64,000 nucleotides of DNA, from NCBI GenBank assembly GCA_963703665.1, contig CAVPFB010000010.1:248001-312000 (forward strand), in the 5' to 3' direction. The DNA comes from AP-15 sp963703665 (GTDB taxonomy: Bacteria; Pseudomonadota; Alphaproteobacteria; ATCC43930; CGMCC-115725). The position numbers were made by a program, and so were the translations under genes. Below, piece after piece: positions 36,074 through 44,894 of the stretch; position 1 is the stretch's first letter, and each line of letters opens with the position of its first letter. A model generated the notes under the pieces. The model was not told the origin of the DNA and searched no databases. It saw nothing but the letters and a program-made list of their open reading frames with translations.

Positions 36074-36932
36074 TCATCGCGACATCGCCCGCGGGCGCAC
36101 CGCGTCGATCGCCGGCGAGGAGAGCGCGGGGGATGGCGGCGGCGGCACCGGTTGCGGGCGACCGGCGAGCGCCGCAGCCATGCCGCCGGCGACGCGCGCA
36201 TAGCAATAGCGGGCCAGCGCCTTGCGCGACCCGCAATCGGCGATCACCGTCGGCGGGTGGAACTCGACCACCACCTCGAGCGTGCCCAACCCGAGCATAT
36301 TCCACAGGTGAGGCGCCCAGCTCGGCCGTTCCATACCAGGCGAAAAACGGCCGAAGCAGCCGGCCGAGCGGCATGCCGTCGAGCCTCGTATAGGCGATCG
36401 ACACCGGTTGGACCGCGATCGGACCGGTCGCCTGCACCGGCTCGGCCGCGCTGAACAGCGCGCTCTTGAACGGCAGCACCCGGTTGCCGTCGCCGCTCGT
36501 CCCTTCCGGAAACAGGATCAGGGCGTCGCCCTCGGCCAGACGCCGGGTCATCGCCTCGAGCTGCAGGCGCGTGCTGCGCATCCGCCGGTCGACAAAGACG
36601 GTGCGCTGCAATTTTGCGAACCAGCCGAACAATGGCCAGGAGGCGACCTCGGCCTTGGCGATGAACGAGCCGACGATCAGCGAGCCGAGCACCGTGATGT
36701 CGGTGTAGGAAACATGGTTCGACGCGAACAGCACCGGCCGCGCCGCGGTCGGCGCCCCGATCGCGCGCAGGCGAAACCCGAGGATGCGGCAGCACCCGCG
36801 ATGGTAAAGGCAGGGCAGCGTGCGCGACCACGGGCGGCGCAAGGCCAGACCCAAACCCTGCACCGGCATCAGGCCCAAGGTCCAGACGAGGTAGAGCGCG
36901 AGACGCGAGATCCTCAGCGCCGGAGAGCCCAT
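36074..36932 (-). CDS. 1-acyl-glycerol-3-phosphate / lyso-ornithine-lipid acyltransferase (PlsC/OlsA family), one apparent frameshift
   Basis: A membrane-associated PlsC-family acyltransferase. The HX4D catalytic motif is in SNHVSYTDITVLGSL, and the substrate motif is ILFPEGTSGDGNRVLPFKSA. The frame changes near 36327, where GAGCTGGGCGCC has one G too many. The continued frame reads APHLWNMLGLGTLEVVVEFH and ends with a proline-rich tail at 36074. It starts four bases after the GNAT-like OlsB gene ends, and this B-A order is that of ornithine-lipid synthesis, so OlsA (O-acylation of lyso-ornithine lipid) is the favoured role. General phosphatidic acid synthesis is the alternative. Confidence 0.83.
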
Positions 36933-36936
36933 GCGG

Positions 36937-37854
36937 TCAAGATGCCCATGCGTTTGTGGCCCATGCGTTTGTGGCCGACGCGTCTGCGGTCCATGAGAGG
37001 TTAGTATGTTTTGCCCGGCGTATGTAGTGGCGCGAGTACTTCGCGCTGACGAGATCGGTCTTGACGACGACGCACACGTCGATGGTGTTGAACTCGCGGT
37101 CGATCACTGCGCCGTCCCCGACGAACCCGCCAAGGCGCAGATAGCCCTTGATCACCGGCGGCAGCCCCATTAGCGCCCGCGTCGGATCAATGGCTCGCGG
37201 CGGTCGCCGGCGCATCTCGACATAACGGTGGGGGAGAGCCCGCGCGCGCAGCGGCGGCGGCGCCAGATGATGATCATGCAGGTAGGAAAGCGGCGCCGCC
37301 AGCGCTTCGGGATCGGTGCCCGGCAGGCTCGCGCAGCCGAACATCAGCGCGATGTCGTAATAGAAAACGTAAGCCGCAATCCCGCTCCATAAGAGCTGCA
37401 TCGCCGGCCGCTGGCGATAGGCAGCGTCGACACAGGAGCGGCCCAGCTCGAGGATTTCGCCGGCATAGGCGACCAGCGGTGCGATGTCGTACTCGGCGGC
37501 CGAATAGAACCCGCCGAGCCGAGCCGCAGCTTCCCGGCGGATCAGGCGATAGGTGCCGACGACGATCTTGGGTCCCGAGCCGCGGCTGTGGTCGAGCACC
37601 AGCAGGTGATCGCAGCCCTGGTCGAACCGGTCGGAATCGCGGCGCCGGTGCGACGCTTCGAGCCGTGGCCGCGCCCCGAGGCCTTCGTAAAAAACGCGGT
37701 AGCGCAGCGCCTGCACGGCGTCAATGTCGGCTTCGCTTTGCGCGAGCCGAACCTGCAGCGGGCCGGAGCGGATGTCGACGATCCGATCGGCCGGGCACCC
37801 CGCGGCGCGCCCGATCGACAGGCTGTTGGGCTCGAACCCGAAACCGCCGATCAC
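36937..37854 (-). CDS. GNAT-like L-ornithine N-alpha-acyltransferase candidate (OlsB family)
   Basis: About 305 residues with the OlsB/hemolysin-like acyltransferase pattern: VRLAQSEADIDAVQALRYRV, FYEGLGARP, HLLVLDHSRGSGPKIVVGTY, ELGRSCVDAAYRQRPAMQLLW, and a C-terminal PRALMGLPPVIKGYLRLGGF. OlsB makes lyso-ornithine lipid from ornithine and 3-hydroxyacyl-ACP, and the PlsC-like gene right after it would complete the lipid. The start is unsure; the GTG at 37854 is used because no nearby ATG is in frame. The last residues form a short repeat (TNAWATNAWAS) coded by a 15-base tandem repeat. Confidence 0.78.
   Translation of the reverse strand: MIGGFGFEPNSLSIGRAAGCPADRIVDIRSGPLQVRLAQSEADIDAVQALRYRVFYEGLGARPRLEASHRRRDSDRFDQGCDHLLVLDHSRGSGPKIVVGTYRLIRREAAARLGGFYSAAEYDIAPLVAYAGEILELGRSCVDAAYRQRPAMQLLWSGIAAYVFYYDIALMFGCASLPGTDPEALAAPLSYLHDHHLAPPPLRARALPHRYVEMRRRPPRAIDPTRALMGLPPVIKGYLRLGGFVGDGAVIDREFNTIDVCVVVKTDLVSAKYSRHYIRRAKHTNLSWTADASATNAWATNAWAS
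36945..36989. repeat. 15-base tandem repeat at the 3' end of the OlsB-like gene
   Basis: CCCATGCGTTTGTGG occurs twice in direct succession, followed by a third degenerate copy (CCGACGCGTCTGCGG). It encodes TNAWA units at the protein C-terminus and could vary in copy number by slippage. Confidence 0.7.
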
Positions 37855-37957
37855 GCCGCTCGACCGGGCCCGGAGAACAGCTCCGGCCCCGCGCAGCTCG
37901 GACCGAGGCGCGACAGCACCCGCATCGACGCCCCCTCGGGCGCGCGCAGCGGGCGGA

Positions 37958-38389
37958 TCATTCGCCGTCGGGACCGGATTTGGTGTTGCGCGGCACGGCA
38001 TAGAGCTCCAGCCGATGACCGACGAGATCGTAGCCGAGCTGATCGGCGACGGCTTGCTGAAGCTTTTCGATCTCCTCGTTGCGAAATTCGACCACCCGGC
38101 CGGTTTGCAGGTCGATCAGATGGTCGTGATGCGCACTCGGCATTTCTTCGTAACGCGAGCGGCCGTCGCCGAAATCGTGCCGGGCCAGGATGTTCGCCTC
38201 CTCGAACAGCCGAACGGTGCGATAGACGGTGGCGATGCTGATATGCGGGTCGATCTCGGTCGCCCGCCGATAGACTTGCTCGACATCGGGATGATCGGCG
38301 GAATCCGACAGAACGCGGGCGATGACGCGGCGCTGCTCGGTCATCTTGAGGCCCTTGTCGAGGCACAGCTGCTCCAGCCGCGAGATCAT
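37958..38389 (-). CDS. fur: Fur-family transcriptional regulator
   Basis: A 143-residue metal-responsive repressor. The winged helix region reads LKMTEQRRVIARVLSDSADH and DPHISIATVYRTVRLFEE. The metal and dimerisation part has AHHDHLIDLQTGRVVEFR, carrying the HHDH motif of the Fur group. A CxxC zinc pair is absent, as in several alphaproteobacterial Fur proteins. GGAGG before ATG at 38389 supports that start over the ATG 30 bases further upstream. The position next to mucR and the ornithine-lipid genes is standard for alphaproteobacteria. Iron or manganese is the likely effector. A Zur role for the 5 kb metal transporter is possible but not shown. Confidence 0.9.
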   Translation of the reverse strand: MISRLEQLCLDKGLKMTEQRRVIARVLSDSADHPDVEQVYRRATEIDPHISIATVYRTVRLFEEANILARHDFGDGRSRYEEMPSAHHDHLIDLQTGRVVEFRNEEIEKLQQAVADQLGYDLVGHRLELYAVPRNTKSGPDGE

Positions 38390-38509
38390 CCCGCCTCCGC
38401 CGCCACGGGGGGTCTGCACCCACTATAGAGCAAATCTTCGGGCAAGCCTATGTCCTGGACGAGCGCGCTGCGCGGGGCGTCCCGCCGCGCCAAGCTTATG
38501 CCCGCTGGC

Positions 38510-38926
38510 TTACGCCCGCGACCGCCTCGCCCGCGTGCCCAAGCCGATCTCCTTGGCCAGCCGACTGCGCTGACGCGCATAGTTCGGCGCCACCATCGGA
38601 TAATCGGCCGCCAGCCCCCAACGCTCTCGATAGGCTTCCGGCGTCATGTTGTAGGCGGTCTTCAAATGCCGCTTGAGCATCTTCAGCTTTTTGCCGTCCT
38701 CCAGGCAGACGATGTAGTCGGGATACACCGATTTCTTGACCGGGACCGCCGGCTGCGGCCGTTCTGCGGGTGCAGCCGGGACGCTGCCGATATTGGCCAG
38801 GGAGTTGTACACTTGGTTGATCAGTTGCGGCAAATCATTTACAGACACCGTATTGTTGGATACGTGCGCGGCGACGATTTCGGTCGTCAGTGCCAGCAAA
38901 TCGCTGGCTTGATCGGAGTTGTTCAT
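38510..38926 (-). CDS. MucR/Ros-family transcriptional regulator
   Basis: A 138-residue regulator of the MucR/Ros family, which represses exopolysaccharide and other surface genes by binding AT-rich DNA. The N-terminal oligomerisation part (LLALTTEIVAAHVSNNTVSV) is followed by DYIVCLEDGKKLKMLKRHLK, TAYNMTPEAYRERWGL and ADYPMVAPNYARQRS. The classical C2H2 finger is incomplete: the second Cys is Asp (CLEDG) and the second His position is Ala (KTAY), as in zinc-free Ros homologues. Given the capsule locus in the same window, a regulatory link is plausible but not shown. Start ATG 38926 is conserved in the family. Confidence 0.9.
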   Translation of the reverse strand: MNNSDQASDLLALTTEIVAAHVSNNTVSVNDLPQLINQVYNSLANIGSVPAAPAERPQPAVPVKKSVYPDYIVCLEDGKKLKMLKRHLKTAYNMTPEAYRERWGLAADYPMVAPNYARQRSRLAKEIGLGTRARRSRA

Positions 38927-39086
38927 AGCGATGGTCCCACCGTGCGGCTGGTCTTTTGAATATAAGTAACAATCGGGACCGCGGCAATCCGCTCGCTCAC
39001 CGATTTCTTGCAATCCCGTAGCGGACGTGTGTAACATTTGGTGTAGCCGTCGATGCGCCGACAGCACAGGGCAAAGCGCGGGCAAC

Positions 39087-39569
39087 TCAAGTCGCGGACC
39101 AGACCCCGGTGATCTTGCGGCGAAGCACCAACGCATCCACGGGTCCGGCCGCACGACGGTAGTAATTGGACCGGCGGCCGATCTGGACAAAACCGTGGCC
39201 GGCATAAAGCGCACGCGCCGCGTTATTGTCGGCGGCGACTTCGAGAAAAATGCTGTGTCCGCCCCGTCGCCTCGCCTCGTCGCAGATCGCGGTCAGCAAT
39301 GCCGAGCCGGTCCCGGCTCGTCGTCGCCGGGGATCGACGCCGAGCGCCAGGATCTCGCACTCGCGGCTGAGATCGAGGGCCAGCGCCAAACCGGCCGGCT
39401 CGTCCTCTTGCCAGGCGATCTGCCCGAAGAACCCGGCAATGGCGATGATCCTCGTCATCGCCTGCGGCTCCCAGGGGTCGTCGGGAAAACAGGTGCGGTG
39501 CAGCATCGAGAGCGGGACCGCCAGTGTCGGCGCCGCTCTGCCGCACAGCGGTTCGAGCCTGCGGCTCAC
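39087..39569 (-). CDS. rimI: Ribosomal-protein-alanine N-acetyltransferase-like GNAT (RimI)
   Basis: A 160-residue GNAT acetyltransferase. The acetyl-CoA site is LALGVDPRRRRAGTGSALL (RRxGxG-type), and IFLEVAADNNAARALYAGHGF is the typical RimI helix-strand end. RimI acetylates the N-terminal Ala of ribosomal protein S18 and possibly other proteins. The GTG at 39569 overlaps the tsaB stop (GTGA), and tsaB-rimI pairing is widespread, so this start is preferred over in-frame codons inside tsaB. The tail RRKITGVWSAT is variable. Confidence 0.85.
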   Translation of the reverse strand: MSRRLEPLCGRAAPTLAVPLSMLHRTCFPDDPWEPQAMTRIIAIAGFFGQIAWQEDEPAGLALALDLSRECEILALGVDPRRRRAGTGSALLTAICDEARRRGGHSIFLEVAADNNAARALYAGHGFVQIGRRSNYYRRAAGPVDALVLRRKITGVWSAT

Positions 39570-40312
39570 CGCCGGCCGGGGGGCGCCGGCGCAGCGAGCG
39601 TCACGTCGGGCGGGCGCAGATAAAGGGGCCGCACCGGGCCGGCCGGCTCGCCCCCGCGCTCCTCGCCACGGCGCCATCGCAGCGCAGCCGCACGCAGAGC
39701 GCCGAGCGCAGTCGGCTCCGCGTCCTCGACGACGCTGGCGAGCCCAACTGCGCCGAGTGCCGCAACCGCCCGCCCGGCCGCATCGCCGGTGATGGCGAGC
39801 GGATGCCGGCCGGCCACGCCAACGATTTCAGCCAACGCCTCGGGCAGCACCGCCGCCGGCCCGCCGAGCGGGCGGCGCGCCGGATCGAAGAGCTGGACGT
39901 AGAGATCCGCGCGACGGCTTTCGAGAGCGACCAGCAGAAACGACGCTTCGCGGCCGGTGTCGCCGATGGCGGCGAGAGCGGCTTCGAAGCCGGTGACGCC
40001 GACCAGCGGCACCCCGAGGCCGAGCGAGATCCCGCGCGCGGCGGCGATCCCGACGCGAATGCCGGTAAAGCTGCCCGGCCCGGTGGTAACTGCGACGAGC
40101 TCGATCGCCGAGGCGGGCAACGGCACCTGCCGCATGGTGCAATCGACCAATGGCAGCAGCGCTTCGGCTTGGCCGTGCGCGATCGCCAGCCGCGACAGCC
40201 CGAGAACATCGTCGCCGGCGGCGATCGCGACCGAGCAGGCCGAGCCCGCCGAATCGAGCGCCAGGATCAGCGGGCGCGCGCGGCCCGAAGGTTTGCGGCC
40301 CGGAGAGGTCAG
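39566..40312 (-). CDS. tsaB: tRNA threonylcarbamoyladenosine biosynthesis protein TsaB
   Basis: TsaB is the partner of TsaD and TsaE in making t6A37 of ANN-reading tRNAs. The ASKHA-fold landmarks are LILALDSAGSACSVAIAAGD at the N-terminus, HGQAEALLPLVD, VAVTTGPGSFTGIRVGIAAA and GVPLVGVTGFEAAL. No ATG, GTG or TTG lies in frame at the right place after the nifU stop; the reading begins about 40312 at a CTG. This may be another base error or a rare start. It is the middle member of nifU-tsaB-rimI, with overlapping ends on both sides. Confidence 0.85.
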   Translation of the reverse strand: MTSPGRKPSGRARPLILALDSAGSACSVAIAAGDDVLGLSRLAIAHGQAEALLPLVDCTMRQVPLPASAIELVAVTTGPGSFTGIRVGIAAARGISLGLGVPLVGVTGFEAALAAIGDTGREASFLLVALESRRADLYVQLFDPARRPLGGPAAVLPEALAEIVGVAGRHPLAITGDAAGRAVAALGAVGLASVVEDAEPTALGALRAAALRWRRGEERGGEPAGPVRPLYLRPPDVTLAAPAPPGRR

Positions 40313-40863
40313 ACCGCCCGCACCTCGGTGACTTCGGGGATGTAATGGCGCAGCATGTTTTCGATGCCGGCCTTCAAGGTGGCGGTCGAGCTCGGGCAGC
40401 CCGAGCACGAACCCTGCATTTGCAGGTAGACGACGCCGTCCTCGAAATCGTGAAAAATGATGTCGCCGCCATCCTGAGCCACCGCCGGGCGCACCCGCGT
40501 CTCCAGCAATTCCTTGATCTGCGAGACGATCTCGTCGTCCTCCTCGTCGCCGGCGGCGGCCGCGCCGTTTTCGGCGCCGGCCGCGAACACCGGACGGCCT
40601 GCGGTGAAATGCTCCATGACCGCGGCCAGGATCGCCGGCTTCAGCCGGTACCAGTCGCCGTCATCGTGTTTGGTGACGGTGATAAAATCGGCGCCGAAAA
40701 ACACCCCGCCGACCTGCGGCAGCGCAAACAGCCGCTCGGCCAGCGGCGATGCGGCGGCGGCCTCAGGAGAGGTGAAGTTCGCGCTGCCGGTGGTCATTAC
40801 CGCGCGGCCGGGAAGAAATTTCAGGGTCGCCGGGTTCGGCGTCTGCTCGGTCTGGATGAACAT
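40309..40863 (-). CDS. NifU/NFU-type iron-sulfur scaffold protein
   Basis: A 184-residue NFU protein that carries Fe-S clusters to client enzymes. The N-terminal Nfu domain is MFIQTEQTPNPATLKFLPGR, with FGADFITVTKHDD. The C-terminal NifU domain has VAQDGGDIIFHDFEDG and the cluster-binding CxxC in MQGSCSGCPSSTATLKAGIE. An acidic linker (GDEEDDEIV) separates them. GGAG six bases before the ATG at 40863 supports this start; a GTG four codons earlier is the alternative. It leads the nifU-tsaB-rimI group. Confidence 0.92.
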   Translation of the reverse strand: MFIQTEQTPNPATLKFLPGRAVMTTGSANFTSPEAAAASPLAERLFALPQVGGVFFGADFITVTKHDDGDWYRLKPAILAAVMEHFTAGRPVFAAGAENGAAAAGDEEDDEIVSQIKELLETRVRPAVAQDGGDIIFHDFEDGVVYLQMQGSCSGCPSSTATLKAGIENMLRHYIPEVTEVRAV

Positions 40864-40990
40864 CGGCGGCTCCACAAAAGAGGGGGAAGAAACTCAATTC
40901 TAGCATGGGGGGCAGGGGGTCGCAATTCAACCCTCGGGCCGCGCCCCGACATCGCTGAGCGGCGGCCGCAATGGCGCCCGCCGGGGCAGC

Positions 40991-41929
40991 TCACCCGCCG
41001 AGCTGTGCGCGCAGGGCGGCGACGGCGTCGAGCTGGCGCTCGTGCTCGCCGGTGAAGCGGACGATCAGGTCGGTGGCGCCGGCGTCGGCATAGCCCTTCA
41101 GCCAGGCTGCAGCTGCCGCAGGCGGGCCGCCGAACGTGGCCTGCCGCCGGCGCATCGCAGCCGCCGGCTGACCGTAGTAATTTTCGAGAAAGGCGTCGAT
41201 GCGCTGTTCGGCGCGGGCCGGGTCCTCATCGAGCGCCAATGTCACGTAATTCGCCGCGGCGAACCCCGCCGGGTCGCGGCCGATCTCACCGATGATTTGC
41301 TGCACCTCGTGCCATTGCGCCGTCCAACGAGCGAGATCAGGCTCGTTCGCAAACCAGCCGTCGAAATGTCTGGCGGCACGCTCGAAAGCCGGGCGTACCG
41401 AGCCGGCGAGCCAAATCGGCGGCCCGCCTGGGCGATGCGGGGTCGGGCCGAGCACGCCGCCCTCGACCGGCCAGCGCCCGTCCCAATCGACCGGCTCGCC
41501 GGTCCACAAGGCGCGGGCGAGGCGCAGCCCCTCCATCATGCGCCCGACGCGGCCCTCGAACGGCACCCCCGCAGCGGCGAACTCGGCGCGGATGTTGGCG
41601 ACATCGGTGGCGATGCCGGCGCCGAGCACGAGCCGCCCCTCGCTGATCCGGTCGAGGGTGGCGAGCTGATGAGCCAGCACCACCGGGTTGCGCAACGCCG
41701 GCAGAAAAACGGCGGTCCCGACCAGAACTTTGCGGGTCCGCGCCGCGACCGCGGCGAGCAGGGTCAGCGGATCGTGCCGCGGCCGCGCCAAGAGCGAGTC
41801 GCCGACCCAGACCGCGTCATAGCCGAGCGCCTCCGCGCGTTCGGCGAGCGCCAACAGCGGCCCGGTCTCGGGACGCCCCTGCATGACCGCCTCCCGGGTC
41901 GGCAGCAGATATCCGATGCGCGGCGCCAT
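40991..41929 (-). CDS. LLM-class flavin-dependent oxidoreductase
   Basis: A 312-residue luciferase-like monooxygenase with the TIM-barrel pattern: YLLPTREAVMQGRPETGPLL, ERAEALGYDAVWVGDSL, RTRKVLVGTAVFLPALRNPV, LGAGIATDVANIRAEFAAAG, GGPPIWLAGSV and HFDGWFANEPD. The cofactor (FMN or F420) cannot be decided, but alphaproteobacterial members mostly use FMN. It is a single gene between nifU and a methyltransferase, all on the minus strand with gaps of about 110-130 bases. The substrate is unknown. Confidence 0.85.
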   Translation of the reverse strand: MAPRIGYLLPTREAVMQGRPETGPLLALAERAEALGYDAVWVGDSLLARPRHDPLTLLAAVAARTRKVLVGTAVFLPALRNPVVLAHQLATLDRISEGRLVLGAGIATDVANIRAEFAAAGVPFEGRVGRMMEGLRLARALWTGEPVDWDGRWPVEGGVLGPTPHRPGGPPIWLAGSVRPAFERAARHFDGWFANEPDLARWTAQWHEVQQIIGEIGRDPAGFAAANYVTLALDEDPARAEQRIDAFLENYYGQPAAAMRRRQATFGGPPAAAAAWLKGYADAGATDLIVRFTGEHERQLDAVAALRAQLGG

Positions 41930-42041
41930 CGCCGGTCTCCTTTTTTGAACGCGAGCGCTTCGCGTCGGCGGCGCCGCGGATGTTCGGCAAGGATGGTAGC
42001 ATAACCCGGATCGCGGATGCGTTACGCCGATCCGTCAGCCG

Positions 42042-42815
42042 CTACCGTGCGGCCTCACCGCAAATGGCGACCAGGCACAGATGATCCTGGCATGACCGAG
42101 GCCGGCTCGGATCGGCGATGTCGCGCTCCAACCGCGTGACCCCGGCTTGGTAAGCCGCGTCGGAGATTGCCTGCAATTGCGAGCAGGTGTCCCGGCGCCT
42201 GACGATCTCGAGCCAAGCCGGCAGGTTCTGCTCGAAGCGGAGATGCTCATAGGCCGCGGTAACCCCGACAAAGCCGGCTGCTTGCATGGTGCCAATCACC
42301 CTGCCCGGAGCCCAGAAATCCCGCAAATCGACAAGCTGCGCCTCCGGAAAATATTCGTAATAGAGCCAGCCGCCCAATTCCTGCGGGCACAGGTTGCGCA
42401 GCACAAATCGACCGCCCGGTCGCAGAACCCGAAAGACCGCGTGCAGCATGCCCACCCTGTCTTCGATGTGATGGAAGGCGAATTGGCTGCACACGAAATC
42501 AAAGCTGCGTGCGGCAAACGGCAGCGCCGCGCCATCCGCCTGGACCCAGGCGATGTCCGACGCCTTGCGACGAGCCTCGCGCAGCATGCCAAACGAACGG
42601 TCGAGCCCGGTGTACCGGATATTTGGCAGCGCGCCGAGATCGGCGATCAGCTGATTTCCGGTGCCGCAGCCGATATCCAAAACGGCCAGATCGGGACCTG
42701 CTCGCTCGCGCGCAAACGTCAGAAGCTCCAGGTCCGCCGCGCGCGCCCGATGGGGCTGAGAATCGTAAAGGTGCGCGATCTCGTCGTAGTTTACGCGTGG
42801 GGATCTGCTGATCAC
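42042..42815 (-). CDS. Class I SAM-dependent methyltransferase
   Basis: A 257-residue methyltransferase with motif I in LAVLDIGCGTGNQLIADLGA, the acidic loop YTGLDRSFGML, DGAALPFAARSFDFVCSQFA, HHIEDRVGMLHAVFRVLRPG, and a C-terminal variable part (LYYEYFPEAQ). This is the UbiE/COQ5-like type 11 group, which acts on small molecules. The GTG at 42815 gives VISRSPRVNYDEIAHLYD and is the best in-frame start. The next in-frame ATG lies far inside the SAM fold. Downstream of the cyclase gene by about 100 bases, same strand. Confidence 0.82.
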   Translation of the reverse strand: MISRSPRVNYDEIAHLYDSQPHRARAADLELLTFARERAGPDLAVLDIGCGTGNQLIADLGALPNIRYTGLDRSFGMLREARRKASDIAWVQADGAALPFAARSFDFVCSQFAFHHIEDRVGMLHAVFRVLRPGGRFVLRNLCPQELGGWLYYEYFPEAQLVDLRDFWAPGRVIGTMQAAGFVGVTAAYEHLRFEQNLPAWLEIVRRRDTCSQLQAISDAAYQAGVTRLERDIADPSRPRSCQDHLCLVAICGEAAR

Positions 42816-42918
42816 GATCGGCGCCCGAGCAGTCTTGCCCGATGATGGTCCATGTCCGGCCGCAACCGAGCCGCACCGCCGCATTCGCCTTTCACCCTGC
42901 CTCACACTCGCGGTCGCC

Positions 42919-44670
42919 TCACTCTGACCATCCTGCCTTGCGTAGCCCCTCGAGCATGTGGGCGTGGTCCTCCCGCCGCATGAAGGACACCCGCCGGCGG
43001 ACATAGAGGTCGAACGAGGCCGGGGCGATCGCGAGCGCCTTCTCGAACACGCCCCTTGCTTCGTCGATCTGGCCGAGCTGCCCGAGCGCCGCGGCCAGCC
43101 AGCGATAGGGCAGCGGGTAGTCGGGGAACGAACGGATCGCCTGCCTTGCCGCTTCGGCAGCGTCTTCGTAGGCACAAGAGTAATAAAGGCCTATTGCTAC
43201 GTGGTGCAAGCGAGGCGCCAGCATCGAGCCCCGCGGCTCGAGCCTGAGGCTCGTGCGCAGGTCTGCCAGGCCCTCCTGCGGCCGACCCCACACGACCAGG
43301 GCGTGGCCCCTGCGCCAGTAACCGACGGCAAGGTTCGGGCTCAGCGCCAAAGCGCGCTCGGCCTCGGCCACCGCGCCGCTAAAGTCACCGCGGGCAAGCA
43401 ACGCAAAGCTCAGAGCCGAGCGAGCGGCCGCGTTGTTGCCATCAATCGCCACCGCCTGTCTTGCCAATGGCTCCGCGGAGTTCAAAACATCTGCCAGATC
43501 GCGGCTTTGGAACCCCAAAGCCGCATGAATTTGCGCCAGGGCGAGGCCGCAATAGCCGTCAGCGAAATTCGGGTCGAGATCCATGGCCCGCTGAAACAAT
43601 GTCTCGGCCACCGCATAATCGTTCGCAGTGGCTTTTCCCAGATGCCACAGCCCGCGCTGATAAGCGGCCCACGCGTCAAGGTTTTCGGGCGTTTTGCGCA
43701 TCGCCCGGTGGAGTTCGGCATCGTCGACCGCCGGGGCGACGGCGACCGTCACCCTTTCGGTGATTTCGTCCTGCACTCCAAAAATGTCGGCAAGGTCGCG
43801 GTCGTAGCGCTCGGCCCACACATGATTGCCGGTTTCGGCCTCGACCAGTTGCGCGGTGACGCGGATGCGCGAACCCGATTTGCGCAGGCCGCCTTCGAGC
43901 AGATAGCGCACGCCGAGCTCGCGCCCGATCTGTTTCACATCGACGGCGCGACCCTTGTAGGTGAAGGAGGAATTGCGGGCGATGACGAACAACGATGGAT
44001 AACGCGACAGCGCGGTGATGACGTCCTCGGCGATGCCGTCGGCAAAAAACTCCTGCTCCGGATCGACGCTCATGTTCGTGAACGGCAAGACCGCGACCGA
44101 CGGCCTGTCGGGAACCCGGAGCAGCGACATGGCCGGGGCACCCCCGGCGACGAGGACGCGATAGACATGTATTGGGCGCACGATGTTTTTTACCTGCCGT
44201 TCGCCCTGATCGTCGAATACGAGATCAAGCTTATCGCGCACCTGGTCTCGCACGACCTTGCTGACGCAGATGCCGCCGGGCTCGGCCAATGCTTCGAGGC
44301 GTGCCGCTATGTTGACACCGTCGCCGTAGATATCCTCGTCCTCGATGATGATGTCGCCGAGATTGATGCCGATGCGGAACTCGATGCGGCGGTCCGCCGA
44401 TACGGTGGTGTTACAGTCGGACATCGCCCGCTGTGCCTCGACAGCACAGCGAACGGCGTCGACAACGCTAGCAAACTCCGCTAGGAAACCATCGCCCGTC
44501 AACTTGACGATGCGCCCGTGATGCCTGGCTATTTTGGGATCGAATACCTCGCGACGCAGCTCCTTAAGTGCGGCATGTGTGCCCTCCTCGGCCACTCCCA
44601 TTAACCGGGAATAGCCAACGACATCAACCGCCAATATCGCCGCCAGCCGCCGCTCGACCCGTTCCGCCAT
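42919..44670 (-). CDS. Class III adenylate/guanylate cyclase with TPR repeats
   Basis: A 583-residue signalling protein. Residues 1-180 are a class III cyclase domain: RRLAAILAVDVVGYSRLMG and VKLTGDGFLAEFASVVDAVR contain the two metal-binding Asp, and EDIYGDGVNIAARLEAL the Asn and Arg of the active site. The middle (PSVAVLPFTNMSVDPEQEFF, ALSRYPSLFVIARNSSF, TGNHVWAERYDRDLADIF) is the TolB-like region typical of rhizobial cyclases. The last 250 residues hold TPR repeats (AYQRGLWHLGKATANDY; ALALSPNLAVGYWRRGHAL). No membrane span is seen. GGAGG precedes ATG at 44670; a TTG five codons upstream is less likely. Confidence 0.9.
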   Translation of the reverse strand: MAERVERRLAAILAVDVVGYSRLMGVAEEGTHAALKELRREVFDPKIARHHGRIVKLTGDGFLAEFASVVDAVRCAVEAQRAMSDCNTTVSADRRIEFRIGINLGDIIIEDEDIYGDGVNIAARLEALAEPGGICVSKVVRDQVRDKLDLVFDDQGERQVKNIVRPIHVYRVLVAGGAPAMSLLRVPDRPSVAVLPFTNMSVDPEQEFFADGIAEDVITALSRYPSLFVIARNSSFTYKGRAVDVKQIGRELGVRYLLEGGLRKSGSRIRVTAQLVEAETGNHVWAERYDRDLADIFGVQDEITERVTVAVAPAVDDAELHRAMRKTPENLDAWAAYQRGLWHLGKATANDYAVAETLFQRAMDLDPNFADGYCGLALAQIHAALGFQSRDLADVLNSAEPLARQAVAIDGNNAAARSALSFALLARGDFSGAVAEAERALALSPNLAVGYWRRGHALVVWGRPQEGLADLRTSLRLEPRGSMLAPRLHHVAIGLYYSCAYEDAAEAARQAIRSFPDYPLPYRWLAAALGQLGQIDEARGVFEKALAIAPASFDLYVRRRVSFMRREDHAHMLEGLRKAGWSE

Positions 44671-44894
44671 CACGGCAGCCTCCAAATGCCAGCCGGCCTA
44701 TTCCCTTTCTAGCAATTTACCACACTGAGCGACGAAAATCGCGCACTCAAGGGGCTTGCTTCTCTTCGGCGTTCCTGCCCATAGCTCCGCCATCCGCCAA
44801 CCCGAGGCCAGGATTCGGTGGGAAGGATTTCTTCCAGGGAGCCGCGTCCGCCGTGGTGACGGATGGCGTCGGAAATCCAAGAATGTAACTCCGC

